DNA of 64,000 bases from Actinomadura nitritigenes (GTDB lineage: Bacteria > Actinomycetota > Actinomycetes > Streptosporangiales > Streptosporangiaceae): assembly GCF_017573545.1 (NCBI RefSeq), contig NZ_JAGEOK010000042.1, forward strand, positions 1-64,000, given 5' to 3'. This document shows positions 8,713-15,744 of the stretch, one piece after another. The notes under the pieces are model-generated. The model searched no databases. It was not told the origin of the DNA and saw only the letters and a list, made by a program, of their open reading frames with translations. Made by a program: the position numbers and the translations under genes. Numbering within the stretch: position 1 is the first letter of the stretch; every line of letters starts with the position of its first letter.

Positions 8713-9813
8713 ATGGAGCTGTCATTCCTCAAGACGCTGTACCAGCACCCGGGACCCTACGTGTCGGTGTACGCCGACCTCACCCGGACGACCGAGGACG
8801 CGTCCAAGGCCGCCGAGCTGCGGTGGCGGGCGCTGCGCGCGGAACTGGAGGCCCAGCACGCCCCCAAGGACACGCTCCGCGCCGTCGAGCGGACCATCGG
8901 CGAGGAGATGGCGGAGCGCCGTTCCGAGGGCCTGGTGGTCTTCGCCGCCGACGGCGAGGTGCTGCACACCGACCGGCTCCCCGACCCGCCGCGGTCAGCG
9001 CACGCGTGCGTCGCCCCGCTTCCCCACGTCGTGCCCTACCTCGCCGACCGCGGTGACCAGTTCCCGCACCTGACCGCCATCGTGGACCGCCGCGGCGGCA
9101 CCATCGACTGCGTCCACGCCGACGGCCGCCGCGAGCACATCGAGGTCCAGGGCGACGAGGAGTACCCGATCCGCAAGACCAAGGCAGGGGACTGGAACCA
9201 GTCGCGCTTCCAGCGCTCCTCGGAGAACGTCTGGAAGGCCAACGCCAAGAAGGTCGCCAACAAGATCGACCGGGTCGCGGAGCGCTGCGCCGCCGAGGCC
9301 GTGCTCATCGCCGGCGACACCCGCGCCCGCACCGCCGTCCTGGACGAGATCTCCGAGCCCGTCCTGGAGCGCACCGTCGAGGTCGACAAGAACACCGGGG
9401 CCAGGGATCCCGAGCTCCGGGCCGAGCTGGACCGCATCCTGAAGCTGAAGACGACCGAGCGCGTCATGGCCGTCGCGGAGCGCTTCGACCGCGAGCTCGC
9501 CAACGGGCAGCGCGCCGTCGCGGGGCTCCCGGCGACCGTCCAGGCCGTCCGGCAGGGCCAGGTGGAGACGCTCATCCTGGACGACGACCCCGAGTCCCCG
9601 GCACGCCTGTGGATCGGCCCGGACCCGGTGCAGGTGGCCGCCGACCCCGACGAGCTCCGCAGCGAGTTCGGCGTCGACGACCCCACCCCGGAGCGCGCCG
9701 ACGCCGCGCTCATCCGGGCGCTCGCCGCCACCGACGGCGACCTGGTCGTCCTCCCGGCCGACGGCCCCAGCACGAACCTGCACGTCGGCGCCGTCCTCCG
9801 CTACACGGCGTAG
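8713..9813 (+). CDS. baeRF/Vms1-ANKZF1 family peptidyl-tRNA hydrolase homologue (Rv2629-like)
   Basis: 366 aa. The first 140 residues resemble the N-terminal baeRF2 region. The centre carries KAGDWNQSRFQR (residues 157-168), at the place where release-factor-like proteins have their catalytic GGQ loop and where Rv2629-type proteins have GGWSQ, so Q163 is the likely key residue. An eRF1-domain-3-like part with AVLIAGDTRART follows. Relatives (yeast Vms1, human ANKZF1) cut peptidyl-tRNA on stalled ribosomes; mycobacterial Rv2629 is linked to dormancy. Hydrolase activity is inference from the family. A TTGACG lies 30 bases upstream and no strong Shine-Dalgarno is visible, so a very short leader is possible. 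Confidence 0.82.
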   Translation: MELSFLKTLYQHPGPYVSVYADLTRTTEDASKAAELRWRALRAELEAQHAPKDTLRAVERTIGEEMAERRSEGLVVFAADGEVLHTDRLPDPPRSAHACVAPLPHVVPYLADRGDQFPHLTAIVDRRGGTIDCVHADGRREHIEVQGDEEYPIRKTKAGDWNQSRFQRSSENVWKANAKKVANKIDRVAERCAAEAVLIAGDTRARTAVLDEISEPVLERTVEVDKNTGARDPELRAELDRILKLKTTERVMAVAERFDRELANGQRAVAGLPATVQAVRQGQVETLILDDDPESPARLWIGPDPVQVAADPDELRSEFGVDDPTPERADAALIRALAATDGDLVVLPADGPSTNLHVGAVLRYTA

Positions 9814-9822
9814 GCAAGAAAA

Positions 9823-9846
9823 AAGGAGCGGGCGGGCCCGCTCCTT
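9823..9846 (-). terminator. intrinsic terminator of tRNA-Ala (and end of the plus-strand operon)
   Basis: A 10-bp stem (AAGGAGCGGG with its complement, loop 9833-9836). On the minus strand it is followed by a run of six U (A residues 9819-9824), which makes a textbook Rho-independent terminator just downstream of the tRNA-Ala gene. The same hairpin lies 10 bases past the stop of the plus-strand hydrolase gene and may serve both. Confidence 0.8.
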
Positions 9847-9854
9847 GCTTCGCG

Positions 9855-9927
9855 TGGAGCTATGGGGATTCGAACCCCAGACCTCCTCCATGCCATGGAG
9901 GCGCGCTACCAACTGCGCCATAGCCCC
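9855..9927 (-). tRNA. tRNA-Ala (anticodon GGC)
   Basis: The 73-nt cloverleaf folds completely. The acceptor stem pairs GGGGCTA with TAGCTCC (one G-U), discriminator A. The anticodon stem is CCTCC/GGAGG around loop ATGGCAT, giving GGC. The T-arm has TTCGAAT. CCA is not encoded. A -10-like TAAGCT lies at 9942-9947, about 15 bases upstream. The sequence is identical to the second copy at 11179-11251. Confidence 0.97.
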
Positions 9928-9972
9928 GTGCTTCGGAGAAAAGCTTAGTGCACGTTGGGAGCACTTCGGACG

Positions 9973-10008
9973 CCGCGGGCCACGGAGGACGTCCTCCGTG
10001 GCCCGCGG
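9973..10008 (-). terminator. perfect 36-bp palindrome downstream of the secreted-protein gene
   Basis: Positions 9973-9990 and 9991-10008 are exact reverse complements, giving an 18-bp stem with no spacer (real loop 3-4 nt inside). It begins six bases past the stop of the 10015 gene. Palindromes without a U-tract at gene ends are the common terminator form in high-GC actinobacteria. It also separates that gene from the tRNA-Ala gene. Confidence 0.7.
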
Positions 10009-10014
10009 TGGGCG

Positions 10015-10494
10015 TCACTGCTTGTTCGACTTGTACACGTACCAGTGGTCGTTGAGCGTCGGGACGTGGACGGTGAGGCTTTTCGGCCACTCGAGGGGCA
10101 GGCCGAGGAGGTTGTACTCCTGGGTGTTCTGCGGGGACTCGGTGGCGGTCTCGGCGGCGGGCCGGTCGGCGGTCTCGGCGGCCGGCCGCTGCGCGTTGCC
10201 GGTCGCGGGCGCCTGGGCCGTGCCGGTCGCGGGCGCCTTGGCCTTGCCGGCGGTGTTCGCCGAGCAGAGGATCCTGCCCAGGTCCGGGGTGTTCGGGAGC
10301 AGCTTCAGTTCCGACAGGATGCGGACGCCGCGGGCGCAGTCGCCGTCGTCGGCGGGCGTCGAGGTGGTCGTCGTGCTGGTCGCAGGGCCGGGCGGCGGCG
10401 CCTTCTGTGCCGACGCGGGGGCCGCGACGGCCACGACCGAGGCCGCCGCCAGCGCGGCGGGCAGCAGCCCTCTTCCGGAGATCCGGCTTCGCAT
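10015..10494 (-). CDS. small secreted protein of unknown function
   Basis: 159 aa. A signal peptide is clear: an Arg-rich N-terminus (MRSRISGR), a hydrophobic core (LLPAALAAASVVAVAAPA) and an ASA-Q cleavage site near residue 28. The mature part has a Pro/Thr-rich region, two Cys about 40 residues apart (in DGDCARGV and RILCSAN) and an Ala/Thr/Glu repeat (PATGTAQAPATGNAQ, PAAETADRPAAETA). It ends in NLLGLPLEWPKSLTV and a short tail. The ATG at 10494 was preferred over an in-frame ATG 15 bases upstream because GAGGG sits 8 bases before it. The pattern resembles small chaplin- or rodlin-adjacent cell-surface proteins, but I cannot name a family. Confidence 0.72.
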   Translation of the reverse strand: MRSRISGRGLLPAALAAASVVAVAAPASAQKAPPPGPATSTTTTSTPADDGDCARGVRILSELKLLPNTPDLGRILCSANTAGKAKAPATGTAQAPATGNAQRPAAETADRPAAETATESPQNTQEYNLLGLPLEWPKSLTVHVPTLNDHWYVYKSNKQ

Positions 10495-10732
10495 AGGTAC
10501 AACCCTCATCTCGATCACATCGCCACTACGTTGGCGTGTTCCCGCGTGATCGATGCGGCGAAGCGCGGCCCGGCGAAAGGCAGCCGCCGCCATGGCCAAG
10601 GCTTTGCGCTCAGGGGGCCGCGGGCATCGCCGGGGTACCGGCGCAGCACCTCAATTCCAAGGGAAGCCCCCACGGCGCCCGCATCGCGCCCAACGTGGGT
10701 AGATCACCGCGAAGGGTCCGCACTCCGGCATG

Positions 10733-10963
10733 TCAGGTCCATCCGAGCCGGTCGCCGACCTCGTCGGGGGCGTATCCGCGCCGGCCGCCCTCGCCGATCC
10801 ACACCATCCCGTCGGCCTCCGTCACGGTGCCGACGGCGTGCTCCTGCGGCATCCGCGGTTCGATCGCCAGCCGGACCTCCAGCCGCGGATCGAACCGGCG
10901 CAGCTCGTTGATGAGGTCGGCCACGGTGACCTCGTGCTTCGCTCCCCTGCGGTGTCTGCCCAT
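10733..10963 (-). CDS. conserved small hypothetical protein
   Basis: 76 aa. After a short basic start the protein reads VTVADLINELRRFDPRLEVR and ends with YAPDEVGDRLGWT. This is a pattern I associate with short actinobacterial proteins of unknown function (helix, DP-x-LPVRL-like strand, final GW). There are no signal peptide, Cys or catalytic motifs. The start is uncertain because in-frame GTG codons exist further in. Nothing in the 238 bases between it and the secreted-protein gene (10495-10732) can be called. Confidence 0.6.
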   Translation of the reverse strand: MGRHRRGAKHEVTVADLINELRRFDPRLEVRLAIEPRMPQEHAVGTVTEADGMVWIGEGGRRGYAPDEVGDRLGWT

Positions 10964-11060
10964 ACCTCGAATGAAACCATCCCGACCGGACCGCCCAGGA
11001 TATTCGTCCCACTATGTCCGATTGATCTTTACCGAGCCGCCGGGGCCGGGAGGGCCTGGG

Positions 11061-11172
11061 TGTGGGGGCGTGGGAGCGAAGCCCCCACATCGGGGGGCGC
11101 GGGGGTCGCTCCCCCGCAAAACACAGCGGGCCACCGGGAAGGCGGCCCGAAGGGCGCCGAACACGGTGGCCC
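11061..11172 (-). terminator. cluster of three hairpins downstream of tRNA-Ala copy 2
   Basis: In transcript order on the minus strand: a large stem-loop with GGGCCACCG at 11128-11136 pairing with 11164-11172 and a GC-rich inner fold; a 7-bp stem at 11099-11105/11111-11117 preceded by TGTTTT; and a 9-bp stem at 11061-11069/11081-11089. The first two would terminate the tRNA-Ala transcript. The second and third look like members of a small GGGGGGCG-rich family; a similar run occurs after the 15636 stop. Confidence 0.55.
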
Positions 11173-11178
11173 GATCTG

Positions 11179-11251
11179 TGGAGCTATGGGGATTCGAACC
11201 CCAGACCTCCTCCATGCCATGGAGGCGCGCTACCAACTGCGCCATAGCCCC
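11179..11251 (-). tRNA. tRNA-Ala (anticodon GGC), second identical copy
   Basis: Identical over all 73 nt to the copy at 9855-9927: acceptor GGGGCTA/TAGCTCC, anticodon loop ATGGCAT, T-loop TTCGAAT, discriminator A, no encoded CCA. Upstream on the minus strand a TATACA (11295-11300) with a weak TTCGAG 17 bases before it is a candidate promoter. It lies directly downstream of the nadD-rsfS-phosphatase genes; a tRNA-Ala in this place is a familiar actinobacterial arrangement. Confidence 0.97.
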
Positions 11252-11331
11252 GCGCGACTGCGTGGACGTTCATCCCGCAGCGCTCCGCCAGTGTATAGGA
11301 CACCGGGGGTGGGTCTCGAATCGTTTGTGTC

Positions 11332-11994
11332 TCAGGCTCCGTTGTCGGTCCGGTCGTCGCCGAGGACGGGTTCGGGGAGGGTGCCCGCGTTGTGCTCGGC
11401 GAGGCGCCACCCTCCGTCGCGCATCTCGGTGATGACGGACCAGCAGCAGTTGGACAGGCCCCCGAGGCGCTCCCAGGTCTCCTCGGGGAGGCCGAGGAGG
11501 TGGGACATGCCGAGGCGCAGGGCGGCGCCGTGGGACGCGACGACGAGCCTGCCGGTGGGCTGCAGCTCGTCCAGGGCGCGTTCGAGGGCGGCGCCGACCC
11601 GCTTGGCGACCTGCGCGCTGGTCTCGCCGCCGGGCGGCTGCCAGGCGGCGTGCTCCTCGGGGTAGCGTTCGCGGATCTCGCGGGCGGTGAGGCCCTCCCA
11701 GGCGCCGCCGTCGCGCTCGATCAGGTCCCTGTCGTACTGGACGGGGAGACCGGTGATGTCGGCGAGGGCCTGGGCCGTGTCGGCGGCTCTGCGCAGCGGT
11801 GAGGCGAGCAGGGCGGTCGGGCGGAGCCCGGCGAGGAGCCGGGCGGCGCGGAGCGCCTGGGCCACGCCGGTGTCGTCCAGGGGGATGTCGGTCTTGCCCT
11901 GGAAGCGCCGTTCGACGTTCCAGGCGGTCTGCCCGTGCCGCCACAGCAGGAGGGTGCGCCTGCCGGGCTCGCGGGCGGGACGCGCGTCACTCAC
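11332..11994 (-). CDS. histidine phosphatase family protein (phosphoglycerate mutase-like)
   Basis: 220 aa, cytoplasmic. The catalytic LLWRHGQTAWN (RHG) is near residue 22, followed by RFQGKTDIPLDDTG. The second His is in VVASHGAALRLGM, and the E of YDRDLIERDGGAWEG matches the family. The chosen GTG (11994) has GGGAG five bases upstream and overlaps the rsfS stop by eight bases; another GTG at 12018 is possible. Its place after rsfS matches the conserved actinobacterial nadD-rsfS-phosphatase set, where relatives act as glucosyl-3-phosphoglycerate or general phosphatases. True phosphoglycerate mutase activity is less likely. Confidence 0.87.
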   Translation of the reverse strand: MSDARPAREPGRRTLLLWRHGQTAWNVERRFQGKTDIPLDDTGVAQALRAARLLAGLRPTALLASPLRRAADTAQALADITGLPVQYDRDLIERDGGAWEGLTAREIRERYPEEHAAWQPPGGETSAQVAKRVGAALERALDELQPTGRLVVASHGAALRLGMSHLLGLPEETWERLGGLSNCCWSVITEMRDGGWRLAEHNAGTLPEPVLGDDRTDNGA

Positions 11995-12400
11995 TCGCGC
12001 TCCCGACGGCGCGGGCACGCTGCTCCATGTGGGCGTTGACGCCGTCGGGCAGCGCGATGAGGGGGCAGTCCTTCCAGAGCCGTTCGAGGGCGTAGAAGAG
12101 CCGGTCCTCCTCGTGCTGGATGTGCACGATGACGTCGGCGTAGTCGAGGAGGACCCAGCGGCCCTCGCGCTCGCCCTCGCGCCGGACGGGCTTGGCGTCG
12201 GCCTCCTCGCGGAGGCGCTTTTCGACCTCGTCGACGATGGCGCGGACCTGGCGGTCGTTGGGCGCCGAGCAGAGCACGAAGGCGTCGGTGATGACGAGCT
12301 GCTCGCTCACGTCGTAGGCAAGAATGTCGTCGGCCAGCTTGTCGCCCGCCGCCTCCGCGGCGATCCGGACCAGCTGTGCCGCCCTGTCGGATGCGGTCAC
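11987..12400 (-). CDS. rsfS: ribosome silencing factor RsfS
   Basis: 137 aa, normal length. RsfS binds ribosomal protein L14 on the 50S subunit and blocks joining with the 30S when nutrients run low. The family core is visible: DILAYDVSEQLVITDAFVL, SAPNDRQVRAIVDEVE and WVLLDYADVIVHIQHEEDR. The C-terminal segment ends with the usual RLWKDCPLI. The frame overlaps the phosphatase gene. The 182 bases up to nadD (12401-12582) show no gene and may hold a promoter. Confidence 0.95.
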   Translation of the reverse strand: MTASDRAAQLVRIAAEAAGDKLADDILAYDVSEQLVITDAFVLCSAPNDRQVRAIVDEVEKRLREEADAKPVRREGEREGRWVLLDYADVIVHIQHEEDRLFYALERLWKDCPLIALPDGVNAHMEQRARAVGSASE

Positions 12401-12582
12401 GATGCGCTCGCGATCCTCCCTGTAGGGGTCGTCTCGGCTAACACCTTCTCATGGGTGGCGGCCGGCGTCCCTCTTCGTCGGTGTTCGGGCTGGTACGGGC
12501 GTCCAGTCCCCGTTCCAGGGTATGCGGCGCGGCACGTTGATCGTCCGGGCGAAGATCCAGGTCAGGGCCCCGGCGGGACGAT

Positions 12583-13185
12583 CTACGTGGCGTCGGCGCG
12601 GTAGAGGTCGCGCTTGTTGATGTACTGGACGATGCCGTCCGGCACGAGGTACCAGATCGGCTCTCCGGAGCGGACGCGCTCGCGGCACTCGGTGGAGGAG
12701 ATCGACAGGGCCGGAACCTCCATGAGCGAGACCCTGCCGTCGGGCAGCCCCGGGTCGGCGAGGCGGTGCCCCGGGCGGGTGACGCCGACGAAGTGCGCGA
12801 GTTCGAACAGCTCGCCGGTGTCGTGCCAGGTGAGCATCTTCTCCAGGGCGTCGGCGCCGGTGATGAAGAACAGCTCGGCGTCGGGGCCGTGGATCTCCCG
12901 CATGTCGCGCAGGGTATCGACGGTGTAGGTGGCGCCGGGCCGGTCGATGTCGACGCGGCTGACGGAGAACCGCGGGTTCGACGCGGTGGCGATCACGGCC
13001 ATGAGGTAGCGGTCCTCGGCGGCGGTGACCGCCCGGCCCTCCTTGTGGGCGGACAGGCCGGTCGGGACGAACACGACCTCGTCGAGGGAGTAGAAGTGGG
13101 CGACCTCGCTGGCGGCCACCAGGTGGCCGTGGTGGATCGGGTCGAACGTGCCGCCCATGATCCCCAGCCGCCGCTTTTGCGTCAT
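12583..13185 (-). CDS. nadD: nicotinate-nucleotide adenylyltransferase
   Basis: 200 aa. Transfers AMP from ATP to nicotinate mononucleotide in NAD synthesis. The nucleotidyltransferase motif GGTFDPIHHGHL spans residues 11-22. The C-terminal SISSTECRERVRSG gives the SxxSxxxR motif. FITGADALEKMLTWHD is typical of bacterial NadD. It is the first gene of the nadD-rsfS-phosphatase set on the minus strand. Its first 10 codons and length match the family, so the ATG at 13185 is secure. Confidence 0.96.
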   Translation of the reverse strand: MTQKRRLGIMGGTFDPIHHGHLVAASEVAHFYSLDEVVFVPTGLSAHKEGRAVTAAEDRYLMAVIATASNPRFSVSRVDIDRPGATYTVDTLRDMREIHGPDAELFFITGADALEKMLTWHDTGELFELAHFVGVTRPGHRLADPGLPDGRVSLMEVPALSISSTECRERVRSGEPIWYLVPDGIVQYINKRDLYRADAT

Positions 13186-13240
13186 GGCGACGAGAATAGC
13201 CAGCCGGGGCGGGGCCCGGAACGTCCGCCCCGGCCGAAGC

Positions 13241-14527
13241 TCAGCTCAGGCCGGGCAGGGGCGGCCGGCCGTCGTCCCAGGACACCACGCGGACGGCCTT
13301 GCCGACCTCCACCCGCGGGACGGTCCCGCCGGGAAGGGTGACCACCTCGGCGGTCAGACCGAGCGCCTCGTGCAGCGCGTGGACGAGGCGTGCGCGGGGG
13401 TCGCCGGAGACCGCCTCGCATGCGACGAGGAGCCGGACGGCGGGGCTGCGCCGGTCCACGACGATCTGGTAGTGGGGGCTGACGAGCCCGGAGCCGAGCA
13501 GCACCCGCTCGACCTCGCTCGGGTACACGTTGACCCCGCGGACGACGATCATGTCGTCGGAGCGCCCGATGACCTTGCTCATCCGGACGAGGGTCCGGCC
13601 GCAGGGACACTCCCCGCGGGTGAGGGAGGCGATGTCGCCGGTGCGGTAGCGCAGCAGCGGCAGCGCCTGCTTGGTCGGCGTGGTGAAGACGAGCTCGCCG
13701 GGCGCGCCGTCCTCGACGGGTTCGCCGGTGGCCGGGTCGACGGCCTCGACGATGAAGTGGTCCTCGTTGACGTGCAGGCCGTCCTGCTGGAGGCACTCGG
13801 TGGCGACACCGGGCCCGATGACCTCGGAGAGCCCGTAGACGTCCATCGCCTTGATCGGCAGGACGGCCTCGATCGCGGCGCGCAGTTCCGCCGACCACGG
13901 TTCGGCGCCGAACAGGCCGGCCTTCAGCGCCGGGAGTTCGACGCCGGCGTCGGCGACGGCCTCACCGAGCCGCAGCGCGTACGCGGGGGTGCAGGTCAGG
14001 ATGTCGGGGCGAAGGTCGGCGAGCATGCGGACCTGCCGGTCGGTCATGCCGCCCGACATCGGCACGACGGTCGCGCCGAGCGCGACGGCGCCCTGGTGGA
14101 TGCCGATGCCGCCGGTGAACAGGCCGTACCCGTAGGCGTTGTGCACGATGCTGCCCGGCTCGGCGCCGGCGCACGCCAGCGACCGCGCGCACATCGCCGC
14201 CCAGAGGTCGAGGTCGGCCTTGGTGTAGGCGACGAGCGTCGGCCGCCCGCGCGTCCCGCTGGAGCCGTGCACGGCGGCGACCTGGTCGCGCGGCACGCTG
14301 AGCATCCCGAACGGGTAGCCGTCCCAGAGGTCCTGCTTGGTGGTGAACGGGAGGCGGCTCAGGTCGGCGAGCGTCACGTCGGCGCCGCCCGCGACGCCGG
14401 CCTCCTTCAGCCGGCCCCCCTGCACGCCGCCGGCCGCGACGAGCCGGTCGACCAGCCCCCACAGCCGGTGCCGCTGCAGCGCGGACCGCTCGTCAACCGA
14501 CATCGCCTCGGCTCTGGGATCGAACAT
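13241..14527 (-). CDS. phenylacetate-CoA ligase family protein (adenylate-forming)
   Basis: 428 aa. The AMP-binding P-loop-like VHGSSGTRGRPTLVAYTKAD is near residue 90, and SEVIGPGVATEC, YRTGDIA and SKVIGRSDDMIVVRGVNVYP follow in order; the C-terminal PaaK domain is complete. It activates a carboxylic acid to an acyl-CoA. The ATG at 14527 has GGGAGG four bases upstream. No phenylacetate degradation genes are near, so the substrate may be phenylacetate, a benzoate or something else. The single-gene unit sits between nadD and a divergent M48 protease. Confidence 0.86.
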   Translation of the reverse strand: MFDPRAEAMSVDERSALQRHRLWGLVDRLVAAGGVQGGRLKEAGVAGGADVTLADLSRLPFTTKQDLWDGYPFGMLSVPRDQVAAVHGSSGTRGRPTLVAYTKADLDLWAAMCARSLACAGAEPGSIVHNAYGYGLFTGGIGIHQGAVALGATVVPMSGGMTDRQVRMLADLRPDILTCTPAYALRLGEAVADAGVELPALKAGLFGAEPWSAELRAAIEAVLPIKAMDVYGLSEVIGPGVATECLQQDGLHVNEDHFIVEAVDPATGEPVEDGAPGELVFTTPTKQALPLLRYRTGDIASLTRGECPCGRTLVRMSKVIGRSDDMIVVRGVNVYPSEVERVLLGSGLVSPHYQIVVDRRSPAVRLLVACEAVSGDPRARLVHALHEALGLTAEVVTLPGGTVPRVEVGKAVRVVSWDDGRPPLPGLS

Positions 14528-14607
14528 CGCGCCTCCCGGGCAGGCCACAGCCGGACGCGGGCTCCGCGCCGGGGAACCCTCCGCCGAAGTGGTTCGTCGG
14601 AACTACC

Positions 14608-15636
14608 ATGCCAGACATGACGGAGAACACACCGGATCGGGCACGAACGCGCTTTCCCGGGATCAGTTCCCGGGCCTACGAACACCCGGCGGACCGTTCG
14701 GCGCTCGTCGCGCTGCGCTCGCTGTCCGGGTTCGACGTCGTCCTGCGCAAGCTGTCGGGGCTGGTCAACGAGCGGTCGCTGCGGCTGATGTTCCTCGGCG
14801 GGACGGTCCGCGTCGGGGACGACCAGTTCCACCACCTGAACGACATGGTGCGCGACGCCTGCTACATCCTGGACATGCCGGAGGTTCCGGAGGTCTTCGT
14901 CCGGCAGGACCCGACGCCGAACGCGATGGCGCTGGGGTCCGACCACCCGTTCATCGTGGTGAACACCGGGCTGCTCGACCTGCTCGACGACGAGGAGCTG
15001 CGGTTCGTCATCGGGCACGAGGTCGGGCACATCCTGTCCGGGCACGCGGTGTACCAGACGATGATGCAGATCCTGCTGCAGCTCGGGTCGCGGCTGGCGT
15101 GGCTGCCGCTCGGCAACATCGGCATCGCGGCGATCATCATCGGGCTGCGCGAGTGGTTCCGGAAGGCGGAGCTGTCGTCGGACCGGGCCGGGCTGCTGGC
15201 CGGCCAGGACCTGGACGCGGCGAAGCGGGTCAACATGAAGCTGGCGGGCGGGACGCGGCTGCACGAGATGAGCAGCGAGGCGTTCCTGCAGCAGGCCCGC
15301 GAGTACGACGCGGCCGGCGACGTGCGGGACGGGCTGCTGAAGTTCCTGAACCTGCTCGGGCAGTCGCACCCGTTCGCCGTCATCCGGTTCGCGGAGATCG
15401 ACCGGTGGGCGCGCAGCGGCGAGTACGAGCGGATCCTGGCGGGCGACTACCCGCGCCGCGACGACGACGCCGCCGCCTCGGTCAGCGACGAGATCAAGAA
15501 CGCGGCGAAGTCCTACCGGGACTCGTGGGAGCGGACCGCGGACCCGTTCGTCGGCAAGGTCCGCGACGTGGCGGACGCCGCGGCGAGCGCGGCGGGCGGA
15601 CTGTTCGACCGGATCAACCGGCGCAACGGATCCTGA
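14608..15636 (+). CDS. M48 family metallopeptidase (HtpX-like)
   Basis: 342 aa zinc protease. The zinc-binding HEVGH is at 137-141 and the third ligand is probably E188 in AELSSDRAG. A hydrophobic stretch between these (LAWLPLGNIGIAAIIIG) is a possible membrane segment, but the N-terminal two-helix anchor of classic HtpX is missing, so this is the shorter soluble or peripheral type common in actinobacteria. The C-terminal 60 residues are helical and Ala-rich. ATG at 14608 or 14617 are both possible. The role is probably turnover of membrane proteins, by analogy only. Confidence 0.83.
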   Translation: MPDMTENTPDRARTRFPGISSRAYEHPADRSALVALRSLSGFDVVLRKLSGLVNERSLRLMFLGGTVRVGDDQFHHLNDMVRDACYILDMPEVPEVFVRQDPTPNAMALGSDHPFIVVNTGLLDLLDDEELRFVIGHEVGHILSGHAVYQTMMQILLQLGSRLAWLPLGNIGIAAIIIGLREWFRKAELSSDRAGLLAGQDLDAAKRVNMKLAGGTRLHEMSSEAFLQQAREYDAAGDVRDGLLKFLNLLGQSHPFAVIRFAEIDRWARSGEYERILAGDYPRRDDDAAASVSDEIKNAAKSYRDSWERTADPFVGKVRDVADAAASAAGGLFDRINRRNGS

Positions 15637-15698
15637 CGAAGTCAGGCGGGGGGCGTGGGGGGGTCGGCCCCTCGAGGGGCACGGATCCTGACGAAGTC
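15626..15698 (+). repeat. 18-bp direct repeat including a stop codon
   Basis: ACGGATCCTGACGAAGTC occurs at 15626-15643, where its TGA is the stop of the M48 gene, and again at 15681-15698, 55 bases on. Between the copies lies a GGGGGGCG-rich run and a CCCCTCGAGGGG palindrome. It looks like a small duplication of the gene end. Confidence 0.7.
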
Positions 15699-15704
15699 GG
15701 GCCA

Positions 15705-15737
15705 GGGCCGCCGTGACACGGACACGGCGGCCCTTTT
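15705..15737 (+). terminator. intrinsic terminator after the M48 protease gene
   Basis: An 11-bp stem GGGCCGCCGTG/CACGGCGGCCC (15705-15715, 15723-15733) with a 7-nt loop is followed by TTTT. It lies between two convergent genes and may end both transcripts. Confidence 0.78.
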
Positions 15738-15744
15738 CCGTGCG

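Noticed and set aside
10600..10732. A possible c-di-AMP (ydaO) riboswitch before the secreted-protein gene
   Set aside because: The minus-strand sequence lacks the conserved core segments of that class that I know.
9928..11178. An integrative element between the two tRNA-Ala copies
   Set aside because: No integrase, recombinase or att-like extended repeat beyond the tRNA sequences was seen.
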